Of a stretch of DNA of 64,000 nucleotides, positions 45,305 through 56,218 are shown piece after piece (within the stretch, counting starts at the first letter, position 1; every line of letters starts with the position of its first letter). The position numbers and the translations under genes were made by a program. The notes beneath the pieces were generated by a model. The model searched no databases and was not told the DNA's origin. It was given only the letters and a program-made list of their open reading frames with translations. Origin of the DNA: Adiantum capillus-veneris (taxonomy: Eukaryota; Streptophyta; Polypodiopsida; Polypodiales; Pteridaceae); the NCBI GenBank assembly GCA_014529385.2, contig CM043958.1:137931043-137995042 (forward strand), in the 5' to 3' direction.

Positions 45305-46069
45305 CTCTAGAGTTAGAGAAAGAAAGATTGCAGTAGCGTAGGCTTCTGTAGAAAAAACAACTCGAGAGTGCTAGTGTCAATTGTTGTTAAGATAATCAAC
45401 ACCTAGCCAAGGTCCAAGGGGGGTTGGCCTAGCAATAAAAGCGAGGGGCTTTAAGCATGCCTGCTATGCTTCAAATCATGTGACATAGGGACGTCGATGT
45501 GTACTAGGCAATAAAAGCGAGTGGTGTTATGTATGCTTGCTATGGTTCAACTTTTGCGACATGTGTGGGTGGGTGTATGGGAGGTGTGAGGGTGGAATCC
45601 CAAAAAATTTAGTGGATGTGAAGCATCAGATTGCCAAAAAATAGATAATTGATACCATTTTGTAACCTTTGTGATATCATTGAATGCTACTTAAATATAA
45701 CTAAGTAAGATTAAAGGTGAAGTGACTTCATATAGTATTGTATGATTCTATGAGTAGTTTTATAAATAAGTAGGGTGCTTCCCTAGAACTACTAGTAGAG
45801 GGTTAACAATGTGTCTAATGTTAACGAGCGTATGTTTCAAGGATTTTTTAACGTAACGATTTCTATTACCCTCCTTAGCAATCACACACACTTTGGCCCA
45901 TTGGCTTGTACTTTTCCTTGAGGCTAGCTACCCACCCCTTTAGCTATGGTCTCTATGTTTGTTATTTTTGAGATAATTGTGTCCCACGCATTGTCACACG
46001 TGCACCATTACATTTCTCTTATATGCAATTATGCAAGGTCTTAGAAGTTCTAAAACTTTGGCCCTTTAA
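45305..46069. other. non-coding stretch with a ~78-bp imperfect direct repeat
   Basis: The phrase aataaaagcgaggggctttaagcatgcctgctatgc (about 45434) recurs as aataaaagcgagtggtgttatgtatgcttgctatgg (about 45511). No gene is supported. Confidence 0.5.
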
Positions 46070-46420
46070 GTTGGTCCCTTACTCTCATAGCCATTTGTAG
46101 GGGTTTCTTCTAACTAAACATTGAAATCCCATTCCTATTTAATCCCGACAACCTCTCAATCAGTAGAATACCCTTTACTTTTGTGTTGGCCTTTACTCTC
46201 ATAAGCATTCATAGGGGTTGCTTCTAGCTAAACATTCAAAGCCCGTCCCTATTCATTCATAGGGGTTGCTTATAGCTGAACATTAAAAGCCTATCCCCAT
46301 TCAATCCCCACAACCTCTCAATTAGTACAATGCCCCTTACTCTTGTATTGACCCTTAATTAGTTGGTCCCCAACTATCTCGATCGGTCCTAGATTTACCT
46401 CTAGCTAGCTATTGAAAACC
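46070..46420. repeat. degenerate tandem repeat
   Basis: The phrase cataggggttgcttctagctaaacattcaaagcc recurs with variation at about 46093, 46205 and 46253. It is accompanied by cccacaacctctcaatcagtagaat at about 46147 and 46307. Periods are irregular (about 50 and 110 bp). Not coding. Confidence 0.65.
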
Positions 46421-47204
46421 CATCGCTATCCAATTCTAGAAAACCTCTTAGATATGAGATGTTCTTTAGTCCTAAAGTGACTTCTAATATCATTTTTAAG
46501 AGCTCCATCATGCTTATTCTCAAATTATACATAACTAATGGGTATGGCCTTTACATAATGGCTCAATCTTCATCACTAATAAAAATGGGCAATAACTTTC
46601 CCTTAATGTGAATAATGCAAATATTGACACTATGAATCTTTTCACAAGTGCATGTGGAGCAATTAAAGAAATTTCAAAGCGCAAGGTATTGAAAATTTAA
46701 AACTTCAACTTATGTTTGAAGAGTGAAACCTTCAAAATTCCACTCAATTTTGTGTCTTTAAATTATCCAATGAGCTTCTTGTTGTAACACGACCTTAAGT
46801 TTATCGATCTATAGACATTGAGATCAAAGAGAATCTAATTGTATCTTACATCAAACCACATTAGTTATAATCCATGCCACCATCTGTAGTATGACATGGT
46901 TCAGTTCTCTTGGATAAAATTTTTATGGCTCTCTATCACAATTTGTTAAACATAAACAAATACACATGTAGCTACATGAATTAATGTTCTCGGAAATTAA
47001 TACCTTCCACATGTTAAAAAGTGAATGGAATCTAGAAATCAAAAGCTGTTTTTATGGAAGAAAAGTACTTTACACAGGTAAAAAAAGTAAAATGAATCTT
47101 GCAATCAAAATAGCTCTAAATTTCTAACAAAAATCTCTAAATGGAAAGCTCAAATTTTTATCATCCCTCCCGAAACTGAAATCTATGAGTACCTATGCGA
47201 AGCT
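46421..47204. other. AT-rich unassigned stretch
   Basis: No gene or clear repeat is visible. Its right end merges into an LTR fragment at about 47205, so the preceding few hundred bases may be a decayed continuation of that LTR, but I see no reliable similarity. Confidence 0.35.
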
Positions 47205-47262
47205 TATGTCGCCACAATTCTAATGACTACTTGCAAGCAAAAAACAAACATCGTTTGATATA
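47205..47262 (-). repeat. LTR fragment hosting the CACTA-like insertion
   Basis: The stretch cacaattctaatgactacttgcaagcaaaaaacaaacat...ttgatata matches about 23775-23821 inside the LTR at 23413-24281. In that LTR, ttgatata continues as cttatggcc; here CACTATAAGAGG follows. This marks the precise insertion point of the CACTA-type element. Confidence 0.7.
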
Positions 47263-47442
47263 CACTATAAGAGGAGTTTTCTATAACCGCTAACATTGCC
47301 GCGGAAAAACAAAGGAAAAAGGAAAGAAAAATTTACGGGGGCGGCAATAACCACGGCTATATACGCGGTAGTGGTTTCTCAGCATTAAGCGCGATAATAC
47401 TAGCGGTAATATACCCGTAGCTATTACCACGTCAATTGCCGC
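47263..47442. mobile_element. CACTA-type transposon terminus and subterminal repeats
   Basis: Starts CACTATAAGAGGAGTTTTC right at the breakpoint of a known LTR sequence. This fits the CACTA superfamily terminal signature (5'-CACTA, often CACTATAAGAA-like). The subterminal region is packed with short GC-rich motifs in both orientations (ataaccgc, attgccgcgg, gcggcaataacc, gcggtaat), the pattern expected for transposase-binding subterminal repeats. A gypsy element interrupts it at 47443. The DNA resumes at 61624 with the same motif style (ccgcgtttattaccgcgc). The opposite terminus was not found in the window. Confidence 0.68.
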
Positions 47443-47736
47443 TGTGAGCGGGATGGAAACACACACACAAAGCCTCTATAATGAACCGACACACACTCTT
47501 GGAATGATACACACACACACACTATGGGGCACCACTCGGCTTACACAACCCACCTGGCTGAGACAGGGAACACACTGACGGAGTGAGAGGAGAGAGACTA
47601 TCCACTTGCCCACTCCACACACAAAGACACACACACACACACCCAAAAAACCTCAGCTCAAAAGAGGAGAATTTCTGATGTTTAGATACAATTGAGCTTG
47701 GGCCAACACCAATGAGGCAAATAGCTCACACAATAT
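47443..47736 (-). repeat. gypsy 3' LTR, outer segment
   Basis: Aligns with 60484-60776 of the 5' LTR: tgtgagcgggatggaaacacac, agcctctataatga, ggcttacacaacccacctgg. It ends in cacacaatat, where the copia element inserted. Confidence 0.9.
47732..47736. other. target-site duplication AATAT (left)
   Basis: AATAT precedes the copia element. The same five bases follow it at 52958-52962. The undisturbed gypsy LTR at about 60770 has a single cacaatatggg. Confidence 0.92.
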
Positions 47737-48058
47737 TGTAAAGAATGAGGATGCAAGAGAGCTACACAAGACAAGCACAAAGCACACAGAGATGGAAAGC
47801 TTCTTCTTCTTCTTTACAGAAAAGAGAGTACAAAATGACTAAGTGCTAAAGCTGAAAAGTAGCACATATGTACATGCGGTCACTAAGTGTGAACACGCTA
47901 GAAGCGTACTAGGCTGACACTATAAGTGTAGTCCAGCTGTAGAATCACTGGAAGAGATCCTCCGTGTCGGTCACCTAACGCGCCAGTGAGTAAATGCCGT
48001 AAGCGGCCAAGACCCGTAGTGGATGCCAGCTCAAGGTGTAGAGCTCGACATCTCAAAA
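47737..48058 (-). repeat. copia 3' LTR
   Basis: 322 bp, TGTAAAG...CTCAAAA on the plus strand. The terminal base pair at the inner end differs from the 5' copy (CTCAACA). The pol reading frame runs through the polypurine tract and ends about 28 bases inside this LTR. Confidence 0.93.
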
Positions 48059-49662
48059 CTCCCCCTCGAGCTCTGCATGTCGCAGAGTCCAAGCATAGTC
48101 CGGAAACGTCGAAGCTTCTCAGCTCCGAGGGCCTTGGTAAAGATATCTGCTATCTGCTCCTCTGTGCTGACGTAGACCAAGTCGATGTCGCTCGCCAACA
48201 CTCGCTCTCGAACGTAGTGGTAATGGACCTCTATGTGTTTGGTCCTGGCATGGAACACTGGGTTCCTAGCCAACTGCATGCTGCTGAGGTTGTCACAATG
48301 GATGAAAATCTGCTGGTCCACCTGCACTCCCAAGTCCTCAAGTAATGTGCGTAGCCAAGCTACCTCGCATGCCGCAACTGCTGCACCTCTGTACTCGGCC
48401 TCTGTGCTCGATAAAGCAACCGTAGGCTGCTTTTTGCTGCTCCAAGTAACAGCAGCACTCCCAAAAGAGAACATGAAGCCACTCGTAGATCTCCTATCAA
48501 CAATGCTACCTACCCAATCTGCATCTGTATACCCATACAATGCTAATGGTGCATCTGCTGCATAGAACAATGCGTAGTCAAGAGTACCTTGCACATACCT
48601 AAGTGTGCGTCGTACTCCATCCAAATGTGGCTTCCTCGAAAGCTGCATGAACTGACTCTCCAAGCCTATTGTGTAGCTCAAGTCTGGCCTCGTGATAGTC
48701 AAGTAGATTAGACTACCCACAATCTTCCTGTACATGTTGACATCCTCAAGAACATCACCCTTTTCTGCACTCAGCTTTGCATTCACATCCAAGGGAATAG
48801 AAATTGGCTTACAATCAGCCATACCATACTTTGACAACATGTCCAAAGCATACTGTCTCTGTGATAGCCATACACCCTCTGGAGTCCTGATCACCTCAAT
48901 GCCAAGAAAGTAGCGCAACTCGCCTAAATCTTTCATTTCAAACTCCTGTTTGAGAAGACCCTTCACATGGTCAATCTCCATAGCATTGTCACCAACAATA
49001 ATAAGGTCATCTACATATATGGTAATGACCACAATCCCCACATCACTCTCATGTACATAGAGTGAATGATCAGCATGAGCTCTCCTAAAACCAATACTGA
49101 CAAGATACTTGGCAATCCTATCATACCATGCTCTAGAGCCCTGCTTCAAACCATACAAAGCTTTGAGAAGTCTGCATACATAATCTGGGTAACCTGGATC
49201 GACATAACCAGGTGGCTGATCCATATACACTTCCTCTTGCAACTCACCATTCAAGAAGGCATTCTTTACATCCATTTGATGCATAATCCATCCTCTAGAT
49301 GCAGCCACTGCTATGACAGCTCTCACAGTCGTCATCTTTGCCACTGGAGGAAAGGTCTCCTCATAGTCTATGCCATACGTCTGTGCATAACCCTTTGCGA
49401 CCAGCCTTGCCTTGTGACGCTCAATGTTACCATCAGCCTTATGCTTGGTTTTATACACCCATTTACAGCCAATAGCTTTCTTGCCACTTGGCAATGGCAC
49501 CAACTCCCATGTGTCGTTTGCTTCCAATGCAGCCATCTCTTCATTCATTGCATCATCCCAATGCACATTTCCAACTGCATCCTCAAAACATGTGGGCTCC
49601 ACATCCTGTATCACCTTAGCCATGTAGGCTTGGTGATGCGCTAGATACCCATCATAAGTCAA
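48031..49662 (-). pseudogene. copia reverse transcriptase and RNase H
   Basis: A 543-codon open stretch encoding RVT_2-type RT: WELVPLPSGKKAIGCKWVYK, KARLVAKGYAQTYGIDYEET, FPPVAK, MDVKNAFLNGELQEEVYMDQ, LYGLKQ, and the catalytic YVDD (TIYVDDLIIVGDN). An RNase H follows: YTDADWVGS, WSSKKQPTVALSSTEAEYRG (Asp and Glu present), IHCDN, KHIEV and ADIFTKAL. All key residues I checked are present and the length fits an intact copia RT-RH. It is out of frame with the upstream part by one frameshift near 49660-49710. The polyprotein tail overlaps the polypurine tract and the 3' LTR. Confidence 0.92.
48059..48075 (-). other. copia polypurine tract
   Basis: The minus strand reads GCTCGAGGGGGAGTT just before the 3' LTR. 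It is the plus-strand DNA primer site and also encodes the final pol residues. Confidence 0.85.
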
Positions 49663-50135
49663 TTTCTGAACTGGATTTCTAACTCTATTAAATCTGCGCG
49701 GTCCTGGGTCACTCCTTTGCCCTCTAGTACTTTCCTTACACCAGGTGTCCTGACAGCCGGAATTCCAAATTCCTCATCAAGACTTTGTTCAGAACCATCT
49801 GAATCCATGTCTACATGTGAAAAACCTGATGATGCATCAGCCACAAGATCAACCTTTTCCTTTCCTTTTCGTGATACATTCCCTGTACCTGTTGGTGGAG
49901 TAACCTGCGTACGTAGTCTACCATTCCATGGTTTCTCAACAGAGCCACGAGAAGAGGGCTCTTGTGGTCCACTCAAAACCTGTAACTGTGGCCTCACATT
50001 TTGTACAACCACATCATTTACATCAGCCCCAATAGTGCCATGTGCATTACTGTACCAGCTGCTCATCTCATCAAAGACTACATCTCTGCTCACTCGTAAT
50101 TCTTGTGTAGTAGGATTGTAGCACCTGTACCCCTT
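49659..50135 (-). pseudogene. copia integrase C-terminal tail and pol linker
   Basis: In frame with the integrase but separated by the TAA at 50136-50138. It reads KGYRCYNPTTQELRVSRDVV, FDE, the usual GYRCYDP/RDVVFDE signature at the end of the copia integrase region. A low-complexity acidic and Ser-rich linker follows. A frameshift near its end moves the reading into the RT frame. Confidence 0.88.
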
Positions 50136-51248
50136 TTATTCAAGGGAATATCCCACAAGAATACATTTCTCTGCTTTAGGATCCAATTTCCTACGCAACT
50201 CATCTGGTACATGCACGTAGGCTATGGAGCCAAACACTTTCAAGTGTGCCAAATCAGGCTTTGTACCTGTAAACTTTTCCTCAGGTGTTACATCATGCAC
50301 CGCAGCTGTAGGTGTCCTGTTCATAATGTACACAGCTGTATTTATAGCTTCAGTCCAGAAATGATGAGGCATGTTCTTCTCATTCATCAATGCACGTGCA
50401 ACCTCTGCAATGTGCCTGTTTTTCCTTTCTGCGACCCCATTCTGCTGTGGAGTATATCTGTATGTAAACTGCCTGTGTATACCATGCATTCACAGAAAAT
50501 CTGAAAAATCATTGGAGAAGTACTCTCCCCCTCCATCTGACCTCAATGTCTTGATTTGCATATCTGTCTCCTTCTCAATCATGACTTTGAAGTCTTGAAA
50601 GTGACCAAACACTTCACTTTTGTTACGCATGAAGTAGACCCATACTTTCCTTGTATGGTCATCAATGAAAGAGACATAATACCTGCAACCATGTATACTT
50701 GCAGTATCGGTTGGACCCCAAACATCTGTGTGCACCTCCTCAAGTGGCTTTTTACATATATTGCGCTCATGTGGAAATGAGCCCTTTGACTGTTTTCCAA
50801 ACTGGCATGCTGCACACACTTTATGCATACCATCCACCTTGAATTTGGGCAAACCTTTTACAATCTGTTTTGATTGCATGCTGCGCAATCTCTGCTCATT
50901 GACATGGCCAATGCATTTGTGCCAAATGTCAACATCAGCCACAACACTTGTGCCCTGTGCAAATAATGCAGCTTTTACCTCAGGCATGTCTACATTCAGC
51001 GTAAACATTCTGCCCACACATTTGCCCTTTGTGATCAGCTTACAGCCATTCTGGAAATCTTCTACATAACAGCCATTTGGATTGAAGCGAACCTGCAAAC
51101 CCTGCTCAACCATTTGTCCAACAGAAACAAGATTCTTTGTAATGTTTGGGACATGAAGTACATCTGCTAAGTACTTTGATTTCCCACTCTTCGTATTTAG
51201 AGGTATGTCCCCTACATGAGCAATGGGGTGAGTTGTGTCATCTCCTGT
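50136..51248 (-). pseudogene. copia GAG-pre-integrase and integrase core
   Basis: Reads LVSVGQMVEQGLQVRF, then the HHCC zinc-binding region (HKCIGHVNEQRL ... CAACQFGKQ). The integrase core follows: HTDVWGPTDTASIHGCRYYV, FIDDHTRKVWVYF, RSDGGGEY and NGVAERKNRHI, giving the D-D-E catalytic triad intact. A TGA stop interrupts at 50490-50492, between RSDGGGEY and the YTPQQNGVAE segment. The ending ILVGYSLE is followed by a TAA. Same frame as gag. It inserted cDNA into the genome, leaving the 5-bp duplication. Confidence 0.9.
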
Positions 51249-52355
51249 CTACACATAGCCTGACACATCTGGTTTGCGCATATCTCTAAACCACTCTCCA
51301 CGAGACGTCATGTGATTAGAGGCACCTGAATCCACATACCAAACATCATCTTGGGTGGAATTCTCTGCAGTCATTGTATTCATTACATGCTGCATAACAA
51401 ACATGCACTTGTTTTTGCTGTCATCTGCATCTCTGCTAGTAGATGCATAGTTGCCTTGTTCTCTCTTTCTACTTGCTTTTCCCTTTGGACAGTCATGTGA
51501 CATGTGACCTCTTTCACCACAAGTCCAACATTCTTTGCTATCTGGAGTATGTTGCTGCCTGCTTGATCCTGCACCATGACCTCTTTGACTCCCCCTGCCT
51601 TGAGACTGGTTTCCCCTGCCACCTATATTGTTTTGATTTGATTGACCTTCCAGAAATTGGCCCCTACAACCCCTTGGGCCTCGACCACGACCTCTACCTC
51701 TACCTCTGTTGGAGTTAGAATAGAAGGCCTGTTCAGAATTATTTCTGCCATGAGAAGATGTGTCAAGGTTCTTCTCCTCAAGAATAAGCATAGAAATCAA
51801 ATCTTGGAACACGGGGATGTCGTCTCTTGTATTCATGGAAGACCTAAAATGTACATACTCATCTCCTAGACCATCCAAGCATGCACGGACAATGTCATCA
51901 TCTTCCACTGAGACTTTAATAGATCCAAGAGCCTCAATGATACTCTTGATCTTCAAGGCATAATCATTGATTGAGAGGTTGTTCCTCTTAACCTGATTTA
52001 GCTCCGACTTTAGTTGAAGCTTCCTGGCCTTGGTGTTCACCTCGAACACTCTGCCTAAGTTTCTCCATGCAATGGCGGGGGTTTCAGCATCCTGTAGATA
52101 GCCCATCATGCCATCTGTGATGCTCATAGACAGCCAATACATCACTTTGCTCTCGCCTTGTTGCCAGTCCCTCAAAGCTTTCCTTTGTTCTGCTGTAGCA
52201 TTTGCCTCGGGAATCTCTGGTTCCTTTTCATTGTCTCCTTCTACATAGTCCCAATAACCTTTTCCTTTTAGGAAATTTGTTATTCTGAACTTCCATGCAG
52301 GGTAGTTATTTTTCTCAAGCTTCTCAGTAACAATCTGACTGAAACCGTCAGACAT
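51249..52355 (-). pseudogene. copia gag and protease
   Basis: 368 codons from the ATG at 52355: a gag domain with NYPAWKFRITNFLKGKGYWD, WLSMSITDGMMGYL, INDYALKIKSIIEALGSI (UBN2/gag-polypeptide type), an Arg/Gly-rich stretch, a CCHC knuckle (CWTCGERGHMSHDC) and a retropepsin site (VWYVDSGASNHMT) with D-S-G intact. The frame ends at a TAG at 51249-51251, soon after the protease active site, and then continues in the same frame. An intact gag is notable: the copy may still supply capsid protein. Confidence 0.92.
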
Positions 52356-52623
52356 CTTGAAGCACTAAGACAAAATAGCTGCAATCTGCAATAACCTGCA
52401 AATCTGTTGAACCTGCTATCGTGGTACCTGTAACGCTTTCTACACTCAACGAGTGTCCACAATCAAGCGTACATACAACCACTGTACTTGTACAATAAAT
52501 CTCTGTATACTGCACTTTGGAGACCTGTTCAGAAACTGCGAGGCGCCTTCGGCATCTGGTCGTGGATTGCGAACGAAGGGATTGTGATGCTCTTGCTCTC
52601 TTAGCCTCTCTTGCCTGCACCGG

Positions 52624-52635
52624 GCTCTGATACCA
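52624..52635 (-). other. copia primer-binding site (initiator-Met tRNA)
   Basis: The minus strand reads TGGTATCAGAGC immediately after the 5' LTR end (...TTTACA), with no spacer. Exact iMet match. Confidence 0.95.
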
Positions 52636-52957
52636 TGTAAAGAATGAGGATGCAAGAGAGCTACACAAGACAAGCACAAAGCACACAGAGATGGAAAGCT
52701 TCTTCTTCTTCTTTACAGAAAAGAGAGTACAAAATGACTAAGTGCTAAAGCTGAAAAGTAGCACATATGTACATGCGGTCACTAAGTGTGAACACGCTAG
52801 AAGCGTACTAGGCTGGCACTATAAGTGTAGTCCAGCTGTAGAATCACTGGCAGAGATCCTCCATGTCGGTCACCTAACGCGCCAGTGAGTAAATGCCGTA
52901 AGCGGCCAAGACCCGTAGTGGATGCCAGCTCAAGGTGTAGAGCTCGACATCTCAACA
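52636..52957 (-). repeat. copia 5' LTR
   Basis: 322 bp, plus strand TGTAAAGAATGAGG ... CATCTCAACA. It differs from the 3' copy at about four positions (for example ggctggcac against ggctgacac, and ctggcagag against ctggaagag). Confidence 0.93.
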
Positions 52958-53814
52958 AATATGGGTAAAAGATGCCAGATACAATCACAAATTGGAGCAG
53001 AAGCTTCCCTCATAGGAGAAACTTACACAGCCAAAACAGAAGAAAAATAGTGAGGATTTTGGCAAAATGGACAGCACCATCGCGTCCGGAACGGCCCAAA
53101 ATCCTAGTCTACAATATCAAAGTGCTCAGATCCGACCTCAGATGAGCAGTTTACGGCCAAAACAGGGCCAAAACAAGCTCCAAAATGAGCATAAACACAG
53201 TTGCGGTTGTTCCTGCTCTTCTCTCCACTCTTTTTCTGGTCTTCTCTCTGGTTTTTCAGCTCCCACACTTAGCTTTATTATTTGGGCACCCTTGGCCTTT
53301 TAGATGACCCCGAACAGGCCAAAAACTGACCTCGCAGTGCATAGTTGTCACCTTTTTGCATCATCCGCACACCTCGCACTGAACTTTTGTCAATAATTCA
53401 TTCTGCAACCACATGAAGTGGACCCAAAATATGGTCCTCATGATGACCTTTTTGCATAATTATCACAAGAAAACACCCACGTTGTGTCTGTACTCATCCA
53501 CGTGCAAATATTGACCCCATTTGACCTCTTGACGCCACCAGATGCCATCTGACGCACCTACTTACCTCATGTCGTCGGCCCGTGGATAGCTTCCTCGAGA
53601 AGTTTTACGCACTACCAACTCCTCATTATTGTATAAAAAACACACTGGTACTGGTGATAGTGAAAATCGATGCACTATGTACATGTTGTCCTACCTGTAC
53701 ACATGTGGGCCCGACTTAACCACCTGGCTCTGGAAAATGGGAAATCCTTTATTCGATGCACCATGCATGGGTATGTACATATGCGAAATCCCTTGCTCCA
53801 AAAAACTCCTGACA
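52958..53814 (-). repeat. gypsy 3' LTR, inner segment
   Basis: Begins with the right AATAT duplication and continues the LTR broken at 47736. It parallels 60772-61623, ending aaaaaactcctgaca. Small indels separate the two LTRs (for example near 53165, where one copy has an extra gggccaaaacaa), so the gypsy insertion is older than the copia insertion. Confidence 0.88.
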
Positions 53815-53842
53815 TAATTTGCCCATCCCCTAGCCTGCTAGA
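53815..53842 (-). other. gypsy polypurine tract
   Basis: The minus strand reads AGGCTAGGGGATGGGCAAATTA immediately before the LTR start TGTCAGGAG, at the end of the integrase frame. Confidence 0.7.
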
Positions 53843-54811
53843 TCATTCATGATCATCAACAGTAAAAAGAGATATGAGACTCGCCTCATCACAGGTCTCC
53901 TCATCCCTCACAGACATTACTTGCTCTTCAAAAAACTCATCTTGCTCGACGATCATCAACTTGGCATGATACAACATAAGATGCAATTCATTTACCCTTG
54001 ACTTATGTAGAATCCCATCCAGGTTAGCCAACTGATACGTACCATTCGGAAAACACTCCACTACCTTGAAAGGGCCTTCCCACTTAACTTGAAACTTCTT
54101 TTGGAAGGTGTTGTCCAACTTCCTGTTGTAGCGCAAAACCAAGTCATGCTTCTTGATACCCTTAATTTTGACCTTTTCATTTATCTTTGCCAAAGCCTTA
54201 TCCTACATCTGCCCATAATGTTCCAATGCACTCATCCTATCCAGCTGAACTTCTTGTAACTATAAGAGCCTCTCTTTGAATGCATCACTAGGCGGCCCAA
54301 GCAACTTCTCTAGCATCTTTACTGCAGGCAACTCTACCTCCACAGGCAATAATGCTTCCTTTCCATATACCAGATGAAATGGAGTAAACCATGTACATGT
54401 CTTCACCGAAGTACGATAAGCCCATAATGCACTAGGCAATTCCAAATCCCAATTCTTTCCTTGGTGCTCTGTCACTTACAAAAGGATTTGTACCAACTCA
54501 CCATGGAATCTTTCATTCAAGCCATTACATTGTAAGTAATAAGGAGTGGTATGCTGGTGCCTAATGTTCATCTTTGCACATAAGAAGTCTAGCAGTTTAG
54601 CTCTAAATCATGGCCCCTTATCTGAAAGTAGCTCTAGTGGCACCCCAAACTTGTAACATATTTCATCATACAAAAATTTTCCCACATCCTTTGCAATGAT
54701 TTGTTTTACTGCTATAGCCTCTGCCCATCTAGAGAGATAGTCCACTGTAGTCAAAATAAAGCTTTTGCCCCTACTTGTGATAGGTAATGGGCCGATTGCA
54801 TCAACCCCCAC
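53843..54811 (-). pseudogene. Tat-like gypsy integrase core and C-terminus
   Basis: Minus-strand pieces in one frame: GVDAIGPLPITSRGKSFILT, TVDYLSRWAEA, LLSDKGP (core Asp residues), then a segment with NERFHGELV (the Glu), WDLELPSALWAYRTSVKTCT, FHLVYGKEALLPVEVELPA. The C-terminal domain reads FQVKWEGPFKVVECFPNGTY, QLANLDGILHKSRVNELHLM. Stops separate the pieces (TAG near 54604 and 54260, TAA at 54476-54478, TAG near 54204). It is out of frame with the RNase H-integrase N-terminus by a one-base change in a G-run near 54800. The D, D and E positions are visible, though the second Asp context reads SDKG rather than SDRG. Confidence 0.87.
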
Positions 54812-55989
54812 TTTTCAAACACATCAAATGCCAAAATGGTTTTTCGTAGCTCTGGCTTCAACACTCTCTTCCCAAATGCTTGACACCTATTGCAAGACCT
54901 ACACCAATGGTGAACATCCTTGTGCAAACTAGGCCATACATACCCCTCTTGCAAGATCTTATGCAAGGTGATCTTTAGAGAAAAATGGCCGCCACATGCG
55001 CCTTCATGATTCTCTTCCAATACTCTGTAAAGCTCCTCCCACCAAGGTACACGTCTCAACATGAGATCAACCCCTTTCATGTACAAGACATCACCAATCA
55101 ATTTGTACCTGTATTCTCTACGCACAAAACCATACTTCTTAGACTTCTGAATGTCCTTCGGAATGATTCCTGCTAGCAAAAATTCCTCTTCTTGAGCCAA
55201 ACATTCCTGGCCATGATAAAGAGGTAACGTGGTCCTCAACACAAATAGCTCCCCAATCATGCTTTGAGCTGCTTCATGTGCCTCTCCATTTAGAGCATGT
55301 TCAATGTGTCTGATGCTCCATGATTCAAATGTTTTCAACAGGCCTTTAATTCTGAAACACATTTCCTTCAATGAGGTGTTCTTGCTCTTCCACACACCCA
55401 GCACTTGCTTCACAACTAACAAGGCATCACCTTTTATGATCAACCTTCTAATCCCATGCTTCAAACAAATGTGTGATCCGGCTTCCAATGTAGCATATTC
55501 AGCCTCATTGTTACTATGTGCATCCAATTTGAACCCTCTCTTGCATACTAGCTTCCCCTCTGGATCATAAAGTGCTATACCCTGTGAAGCCGCATCATGG
55601 CTCTTCCTGTATGAGCCATCAAAGAACAACACATGTGCATTGCTGATGTGTGGCACTTCTTCAACTACCTTTATCACCACCTCTTCCTTAACAAGGAGGG
55701 GATTCTCCTTGTAAGTCAACAAATTGGCTAGGGTAGCTCTTGTACTGTCTTCCACTAAAAAAGAGAACTCGAGCTCTTGCAGCTCAATTACCCATTTCTT
55801 AACCACATTTGACATGTTAGTACCATTAATTAACTGTGGCAAAAAGGCATAACTTGTCAAGAAAACAAAAGGTCATGGTAGCAAGTAATAACGAAATTGT
55901 CGACAAGCAAATATTACACTAGCCATCACTAGCTCTACTTCCGAGAATTTTCTCTCTGCTACTAGCTTCACTCGGCTTGCACAATACAC
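54751..55989 (-). pseudogene. Tat-like gypsy second RNase H and integrase zinc-binding domain
   Basis: Starts with the end of the first RNase H (ERKFSEVELVMASVIFACRQ, LTSYAFLPQLI). A second RNase H of the archaeal-like type follows at about 55680-55250: VLFFDGSYRK, SNNEAEYATLEAG, IIKGDALLVVKQV, AHEAAQSMIG, with D, E and D positions visible. Then the integrase HHCC region: ENHEGACGGHFSLKITLHKI, YVWPSLHKDVHHWCRSCNRC. The extra RNase H between the canonical one and the integrase marks the Tat lineage of Ty3/gypsy. The frame 54751-55860 is open for 369 codons. Confidence 0.88.
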
Positions 55990-56209
55990 CCGGGGCGGTC
56001 ACTTTTTAGAATGTGTATGATATCACGTGAGTTAACCGAAGAGGATTATTAAAAGGGCAAAATTTATAAAAATGTATACATACAGAGGGGGGTGGGGGTT
56101 TTTTAAATAGGCTCACAGTGTAAGTATAGTATCTATATTGGGGTATTATTAATTACCTCTTGAACGCACATGATATAGGGGTCTTTTGATAAGTGACTGC
56201 TGCCCCGGG
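55990..56209. mobile_element. 220-bp TIR element with 9-bp target duplication
   Basis: Starts CCGGGGCGGTCACTT and ends AAGTGACTGCTGCCCCGGG, forming imperfect inverted termini. It is flanked by perfect ACAATACAC copies at 55981-55989 and 56210-56218. Removing one copy and the insert would leave the gypsy RNase H text contiguous (VYC), which confirms the boundaries. A 9-bp duplication is typical of Mutator-like elements. It has no coding capacity. Confidence 0.85.
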
Positions 56210-56218
56210 ACAATACAC

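Larger units (their letters stand above)
47737..52957 (-). mobile_element. young Ty1/copia LTR retrotransposon, 5221 bp
   Basis: Complete structure on the minus strand: 322-bp LTRs (52636-52957 and 47737-48058), iMet-type PBS directly inside the 5' LTR, gag-protease-integrase-RT-RNase H in copia order, polypurine tract beside the 3' LTR, and a 5-bp AATAT duplication. By eye the LTRs differ at only four positions. The single gag-pol frame carries three stops and one frameshift, so this copy could move now only with help from elsewhere. Confidence 0.93.

Noticed and set aside
49066-49644. 192-codon plus-strand ORF
   Set aside because: It is the antisense shadow of the copia reverse transcriptase, whose minus-strand frame has all the family motifs.
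49717-51963. Several plus-strand ORFs of 75-134 codons
   Set aside because: All overlap the antisense copia gag, integrase and linker frames, which have clear conserved motifs.
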